A DNA stretch of 40,021 bases from Nanobdellota archaeon (lineage in GTDB: Archaea; Nanobdellota; Nanobdellia; Pacearchaeales; GW2011-AR1): contig JADFNI010000004.1 of NCBI GenBank assembly GCA_022563455.1, forward strand, positions 1 through 40,021, given 5' to 3'. Each line of letters starts with the position of its first letter. The stretch's first letter is position 1. The position numbers and the translations under genes are program-made. Below, in pieces: positions 35,006-40,021 of the stretch. A model generated the notes under the pieces. The model saw only the letters and a list, made by a program, of their open reading frames with translations, was not told where the DNA came from and searched no databases.

Positions 35006-38000
35006 ATGGTACTTCATGTAAAGAAACAAGTTAAGGAAATGACCTTTCATCTTCTTAGTCCTGAGCAGATAAAGAAGTTGTCTGTTGCAAAGATTGTGAC
35101 TCCAGAACTTTATGATGTTGATGGTTATCCTGTTGATGGAGGTCTTATGGATCTTAGACTAGGGGCAATTGACCCAGGGGTTCGATGTAGAACTTGTGGT
35201 GGACGTTTAAAGGAATGTCTTGGGCATTCTGGGGTTATTGAGTTTGCAAGACCTGTGGTTCATATTAAATATTTACCAATTATTGATTTAGTTTTAAGAT
35301 CTACGTGTGAGGCTTGTGGCAAGGCTTTGATTAAGGAAGAAAAAGATTTGGCGAAAAATTTGATTGACCGGATCAAGAAAGCGAAAGATGGTAAGAAATG
35401 TCCTCATTGTAGCATCATTCAGGAAAAAGTTAAGTTAGAAAAACCAACGACTTTTAGAAGTGGAAGGAGAAGGCTTTTTCCGTCGGAAATTAGGGAAAGA
35501 CTTGTTAAGGTTAGTGACGATGATTTGAAAATTCTTGGGATTAATGCAGAAACTCTTCGACCTGAGTGGGCAATTATGACTTCTTTACTCGTTCCACCAG
35601 TTACTGTTAGACCGTCTATTACATTGGATTCTGGAGAGAGGTCGGAAGATGATTTGACCCATAAGTTGTCTGATATTATTCGATCGAACCAAAGACTTTG
35701 GGAGAATTTGAATGCTGGAGCACCTGAAGTTATTATTGAAGATTTATGGGATTTACTTCAGTATCACATTACTACATTTTTTGATAATTCTATTGCAAAG
35801 ATTCCTCCTGCACGGCATAGAAGTGGGCAGCCATTGAAGACTATAACTGAGAGAATTAAAGGGAAGGAAGGAAGGATTAGAAAGAATTTAGCTGGTAAAA
35901 GAGTTAATTTTTCTGCTAGAACTGTTATTTCGCCTGATCATAATTTGAATCTTAATGAGGTTGGAATTCCGTTTGAAGTTGCGAAAATTTTAACTGTTGC
36001 TGAAAGAGTTACAACATTGAATATAAAAAGGATGAGGAAAATTGTTCTTAGTACTGAATATCCTGCTGCAAACTATATTCTTCGGCCCGACGGGAAAAGG
36101 AAAAGAATTACTAAGGACCTTCAAGAAGAGTTAAGTAAAGAAATTGAGTCTGGTTATATAGTTGAGAGACATTTAGTTGACGGAGATATCGTATTGTTTA
36201 ATCGACATCCGTCGCTTCACCGGGCCTCGTTAATGGCTCATTATGTTCGAGTTCTTCCGTGTAAAACTTTTAGAATTCATCCAGCAGTTTGTGATCCTTA
36301 CAATGCCGACTTTGACGGGGATGAAATGAATATTCACGCACCTCAGACTGAAGAAGCTCGAGCCGAGGCAGAAGTTTTGCTTAATGTTAATTCAAATTTG
36401 TTTTCTCCTAAAAATAATATGAATCATATGGGGTGTGTTAGAGACTCATTAACTGGAAATTTTATGTTAAACGAATCTGTTCTTTCTAAGGAAGATGCGT
36501 CTCAGTTACTCCATGAATCCAGAGTTGAAGGCATTGTACTTTCTAAGACTAATCCTGGTTTAGAATTATTTAATAAGATAATGCCTAAGGAAGTCGCGAA
36601 CAGTGGTGGAGATTACAGGGGATTTAAGAGTGGGAAGGGAGAGGTATTGAAGAAAGTAGACAATACACTTGGAAGGGAGGCCGCTATGGATATACTTCGT
36701 AAAGTTTATGCTCTTGGAACTATCTTTTTATCAAGGACTGGTTTTACTTTATCTGCTGAAGATTTGGATGTTCCAAGGAGTGTTAAAATAAAGACTGCAA
36801 AAATTATTGAATCTGCAGAAGTTAAGACACAAGAAATAATTGAAAGCTATTACAAAGGTACGATGGAACTTCTTCCTGGAAAGACTGCAGAAGAGACGAG
36901 AGAATTAGGCATATTAAAAGTTCTTAATGGAACCAGGACTGAGATTGGAGAGGCTACAAAGATTGGTTTTCCTCAAGATAACTTAGCTAATAAGATGATT
37001 AAGGGAGGGGCTAAAGGATCTATGCTTAACATTACTCAGATTGCTTGCTCTGTTGGTCAGCAAGTTCTTAATGGGCGAAGAATCGATTTTGGGTACAGTG
37101 AGCGAACACTGTCTTCTTTTAAGAAGGGGGACTTGTCGCCTAGAGCTCGAGGATTTATTTATAGTTCTTTTATGAAAGGACTTAGTCCTGATGAATTTTT
37201 CTTTGGAGCAATGACTGGGAGGGATGGCCTGATGGATACTGCTCTTAGGACTCCAAAATCTGGTTATTTGTATCGAAGACTTGCAAATGCTCTTCAAGAT
37301 TTAATTATGGCTTATGATGGGACTGTTAGGGATGCCTCGAATAATCTTGTACAATTCAAATATGGGATTGATGGGGTAGACGTTTCTGAGGAACATAATG
37401 GAAAAGCAGTTGCTCCTGGAGAAGCAATTGGAGTTGTTGCTGCTCAGTCGTTTGGTGAATCTGCTACTCAAATGGTTTTGAATGTATTTCATTCTGCCGG
37501 AGTTGCCGAAATGCAGGTTACTCAAGGATTGCCAAGAATTATTGAAATTTTTGATGCTAGGAAAAGTCCCAAGACTCCAGTTATGGAGGTATACCTTGAT
37601 AAGGATCATAATAATGAAAAAGACGCTAAGATAATTGCTGAGAAAATTAAGGAAGTAAAACTTAAAGAAGTAATTACTAATATAATGATTGACTTTGGAA
37701 GTAAAAAAATTAAGATTGGAGTGGACCTCAAGAGACTCAAAAGTGCTCATATTGGACTTGATAAGGCTGTTGAAGTATTGAACGAAAAAGGTTTTGATTC
37801 AAAGAAACTTAGTGACGGAATTACTCTTAATATGGAAAAGGCAGATTTCAAAGAAATTTATAAAACTAAAGAGAAAATTAAGGAAGTAATTCTTACAGGT
37901 ATTAAGAACATTGCACAAGTTTTGGTTGTTAAGAGGGGACGTGACTTTGTTATATTGACTGCTGGATCTAATCTGAAAGATTTGATTGTGTTTAAGGGAA

Positions 38001-38593
38001 TTGACAAGGACAAGATTCTTTCTAATGACATTCATGAGGTTGCTAAGATTCTTGGAGTCGAGGCGGCTCGTCAAGTAATTATTAATGAAGTCGATAAGGT
38101 AGTTATTTCACAGGGTCTTGCGGTGAATAGAAAACATGCAATGCTTGTGGCTGATACGATGGTACTTAGTGGGACTGTAAAGGGAATTACTCGTATGGGT
38201 ATTATTTCTGACAAGAATTCTATCTTGGCACGTGCTTCATTTGAGACTCCAGTTCCTCATTTTGTTCAAGCAACAAAAACCGGAAAGAAAGATAAACTTG
38301 CTTCAGTTATTGAAAATATAATTTTAAATCAACCAGTTCCTGTAGGGACTGGTCTTCCAGGTCTTCTTGTAAAAGTTACTGGACCTTTGGCAGATCAAAA
38401 AACTAAAGCTGCATTTAAGGAAAAGGCAGAAGCTAAATTAAAAGCTGAGAAAACTGTTCCCTTAAAGTCTGGAAAGAAAGTAGTTAAAAAAGTAGCTATA
38501 TCTAAAGGTATACCTTCTAAAGAGAGTAAGGCCAAGGTGGCTGCACTGCTCAGTGTACCCCAAGAAAAGCCGAGTATGGGAGCAAAGAAATAA
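35006..38593 (+). CDS. rpoA: DNA-directed RNA polymerase subunit A, A' and A'' in one ORF
   Basis: NADFDGDEMNIHAPQ catalytic motif, LANALQDLIMAYDGTVRD bridge/foot region continuing into GEAIGVVAAQSFGESATQMVLNVFHSAGVAE. Confidence 0.96.
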   Translation: MVLHVKKQVKEMTFHLLSPEQIKKLSVAKIVTPELYDVDGYPVDGGLMDLRLGAIDPGVRCRTCGGRLKECLGHSGVIEFARPVVHIKYLPIIDLVLRSTCEACGKALIKEEKDLAKNLIDRIKKAKDGKKCPHCSIIQEKVKLEKPTTFRSGRRRLFPSEIRERLVKVSDDDLKILGINAETLRPEWAIMTSLLVPPVTVRPSITLDSGERSEDDLTHKLSDIIRSNQRLWENLNAGAPEVIIEDLWDLLQYHITTFFDNSIAKIPPARHRSGQPLKTITERIKGKEGRIRKNLAGKRVNFSARTVISPDHNLNLNEVGIPFEVAKILTVAERVTTLNIKRMRKIVLSTEYPAANYILRPDGKRKRITKDLQEELSKEIESGYIVERHLVDGDIVLFNRHPSLHRASLMAHYVRVLPCKTFRIHPAVCDPYNADFDGDEMNIHAPQTEEARAEAEVLLNVNSNLFSPKNNMNHMGCVRDSLTGNFMLNESVLSKEDASQLLHESRVEGIVLSKTNPGLELFNKIMPKEVANSGGDYRGFKSGKGEVLKKVDNTLGREAAMDILRKVYALGTIFLSRTGFTLSAEDLDVPRSVKIKTAKIIESAEVKTQEIIESYYKGTMELLPGKTAEETRELGILKVLNGTRTEIGEATKIGFPQDNLANKMIKGGAKGSMLNITQIACSVGQQVLNGRRIDFGYSERTLSSFKKGDLSPRARGFIYSSFMKGLSPDEFFFGAMTGRDGLMDTALRTPKSGYLYRRLANALQDLIMAYDGTVRDASNNLVQFKYGIDGVDVSEEHNGKAVAPGEAIGVVAAQSFGESATQMVLNVFHSAGVAEMQVTQGLPRIIEIFDARKSPKTPVMEVYLDKDHNNEKDAKIIAEKIKEVKLKEVITNIMIDFGSKKIKIGVDLKRLKSAHIGLDKAVEVLNEKGFDSKKLSDGITLNMEKADFKEIYKTKEKIKEVILTGIKNIAQVLVVKRGRDFVILTAGSNLKDLIVFKGIDKDKILSNDIHEVAKILGVEAARQVIINEVDKVVISQGLAVNRKHAMLVADTMVLSGTVKGITRMGIISDKNSILARASFETPVPHFVQATKTGKKDKLASVIENIILNQPVPVGTGLPGLLVKVTGPLADQKTKAAFKEKAEAKLKAEKTVPLKSGKKVVKKVAISKGIPSKESKAKVAALLSVPQEKPSMGAKK

Positions 38594-38594
38594 G

Positions 38595-38831
38595 ATGTCT
38601 ATAAAAGAAATAAAAGATGCAATGGAAACGAAGACAGTTTCTTTTGGAATTAGACAAGCTCTAAAGGGGAATAAATCTAATGTTGTTTTTATTGCCAAGG
38701 ATGCGCGGGATTTTACTGTTTCTAAATTGGAAGACGGCGGAATTGAATTTTCTGTTCTGAAGAGTAAAGAAGATTTGTCAAAGGAATTAAACCTTGATTT
38801 TGAATGCGAGGTTTTTTCTCTAAAAAAATAA
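38595..38831 (+). CDS. rpl30e: Ribosomal protein L30e-like (L7Ae family)
   Basis: ATG 38595; SFGIRQALKGNKSNVVFIAKDARDFTVSKLEDGG; position after rpoA as in archaeal operons. Confidence 0.8.
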   Translation: MSIKEIKDAMETKTVSFGIRQALKGNKSNVVFIAKDARDFTVSKLEDGGIEFSVLKSKEDLSKELNLDFECEVFSLKK

Positions 38832-38832
38832 T

Positions 38833-39258
38833 ATGGCTAGAGAAATTGATATGCAGGTGATGAGATATTTGAACTTATTTTCTAAGGTTACTCGGGTTTC
38901 TACAATGAATTGCTTTGTTTATAATAATCAAATTCTTTTTGCAGTTCCAAAATCTAAGGTTTCTTTTGCGATTGGAAAAGATGCTGTAAATATACGGAAG
39001 TTAAGGGATATTTTAAGACGGAAAATTAAAGTTGTTGCTATGCCTGAACAAGAAGACCGAAGTGGGATTTCGAAGTTTGTAGAGGATGTTGTGAAGCCAA
39101 TAGAATTTACAAAGTTAGATTATAGGGATGGCTCAGTTGTTGTTACTGCTGGTCGTCAGAGTAAGGCTGCTTTGATTGGGCGAAATCGTATACGGGAAAA
39201 AGAGATTGGTTATGTTTTGAAAAACTTGTTTGGGATTGAGAAATTCAAAATAATGTAG
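38833..39258 (+). CDS. nusA: NusA-like KH domain transcription factor
   Basis: Two KH-like segments (VSFAIGKDAVNIRKLRDILRRKIKVV; KAALIGRNRIREKEIGYVLKNLFGI). Confidence 0.92.
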   Translation: MAREIDMQVMRYLNLFSKVTRVSTMNCFVYNNQILFAVPKSKVSFAIGKDAVNIRKLRDILRRKIKVVAMPEQEDRSGISKFVEDVVKPIEFTKLDYRDGSVVVTAGRQSKAALIGRNRIREKEIGYVLKNLFGIEKFKIM

Positions 39259-39406
39259 GAAGTGAATTTGATCAAAGGAAACTTTATAAACCAATTTTTC
39301 GCCTAAAATACTATAAGATGAATACAAAAATAACTAAAGTTGGAGAATGGATTGTGAACTGAGCTTTAGTTTTGCTCATTTGCTCAAAAATTCAAAATTT
39401 TTTCGT

Positions 39407-39829
39407 ATGGGATTGATGAATGCTAGAAAATTGAGAAAGGATCGGAAGACTTTTAGAGATAACAGGCTTCCTGACAAAAAGAAAAGGCTTGGAATTAGTT
39501 TAAAGTTTGATCCTCTTGGACGATCTTCTCAAGCAAAAGGAATTGTTATTAAGAAAATTCAAAAAGAAGCTAAGCAGCCTAATTCAGCGATGAGGAAATG
39601 TTGCAGGGTTCAATTGATTAAGAATGGAAAGGAAGTTACTGCTTTTATTCCTGGAAATTTAGCACAAAAGTTTGTTGATGAGCATGATGAAGTTATAATT
39701 GAAAGAATCGGTGGGAAACAGGGACGGACAAAAGGGGATTTATCTGGAGTTAGATTTACAGTAATTAAAGTGAATGATCAACCACTTGACAGACTTTGGC
39801 AAGGGAAGATCGAGAAGGGAAGAAGATAA
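39407..39829 (+). CDS. rps12: Ribosomal protein S12
   Basis: ATG 39407 MGLMNARKLRKDRKTFR...LGRSSQAKGIVIKKIQKEAKQPNSAMRKCCRVQLIKNGKEVTAFIPG. Confidence 0.96.
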   Translation: MGLMNARKLRKDRKTFRDNRLPDKKKRLGISLKFDPLGRSSQAKGIVIKKIQKEAKQPNSAMRKCCRVQLIKNGKEVTAFIPGNLAQKFVDEHDEVIIERIGGKQGRTKGDLSGVRFTVIKVNDQPLDRLWQGKIEKGRR

Positions 39830-39830
39830 G

Positions 39831-40021
39831 ATGGGGGTTGTATTAAGTCTAAGACCTATGACGGAACCTTGTGGATCTAGAAATCTTGAGGTAAGAACTT
39901 CTCAAAGAGGACTAAATAGATTTGATACTTATTTAGGAAGTATACCTATTGGGAATGAAGTTAGATTAATTTATGAGGTTGATAAGAAAACTAGGAGGGT
40001 TAGGATTATAGGAGTAAATAA
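39831..40021 (+). CDS. Partial CDS, unknown (C-terminal part slightly RelE-like)
   Basis: Open from ATG 39831 to window end: MGVVLSLRPMTEPCGSRNLEVRTSQRGLNRFDTYLGSIPIGNEVRLIYEVDKKTRRVRIIGVN... Confidence 0.45.
   Translation, partial: MGVVLSLRPMTEPCGSRNLEVRTSQRGLNRFDTYLGSIPIGNEVRLIYEVDKKTRRVRIIGVN

Noticed and set aside
39831-40021. RelE-type toxin at the window end
   Set aside because: Only a weak resemblance of RLIYEVDKKTRRVRII, and the CDS is truncated by the window; left as unknown.

Overview
AT-rich archaeal window, most likely from a small-genome DPANN lineage (Woesearchaeota/Pacearchaeota-like; inferred from gene content, not tested). Main contents: a truncated sequon-rich surface protein followed by MoxR/DUF58/vWA genes; a MinD-like ATPase; glycyl-tRNA synthetase; five tRNAs (Arg with an intron, Cys, Met-CAT, Gln-CTG, Lys-TTT); RNase Z; Lsm; a very Lys/Arg-rich membrane-anchored coiled-coil protein; a cysteine-rich surface protein; S17e/Alba; the tRNA splicing endonuclease; RFC small and large subunits; a deoxynucleotide cluster (thyA, tmk, nrdR, class II RNR, kinase/dCMP-deaminase fusion); and the rpoH-rpoB-rpoA-L30e-nusA-S12 operon. 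An unannotated eL41-like micro-CDS lies at 20201-20311. The first ~990 bp look foreign: a DUF2520 gene and the archaeal surface-protein gene are both cut at the same point, which suggests a chimeric contig or a recombination junction. The most unusual element is at 18827-19048. Four tandem units, each starting with the exact first 14 nt of tRNA-Gln, lie between a tRNA-type promoter and the intact tRNA-Gln; three of them are perfect 54-bp repeats. Other notable signals are an 11-mer operator-like repeat around the glyS promoter, a CDS start codon abutting the tRNA-Cys 3' end upstream of rnz, palindromes upstream of nrdR, and a tRNA-Met with a non-canonical T-loop.
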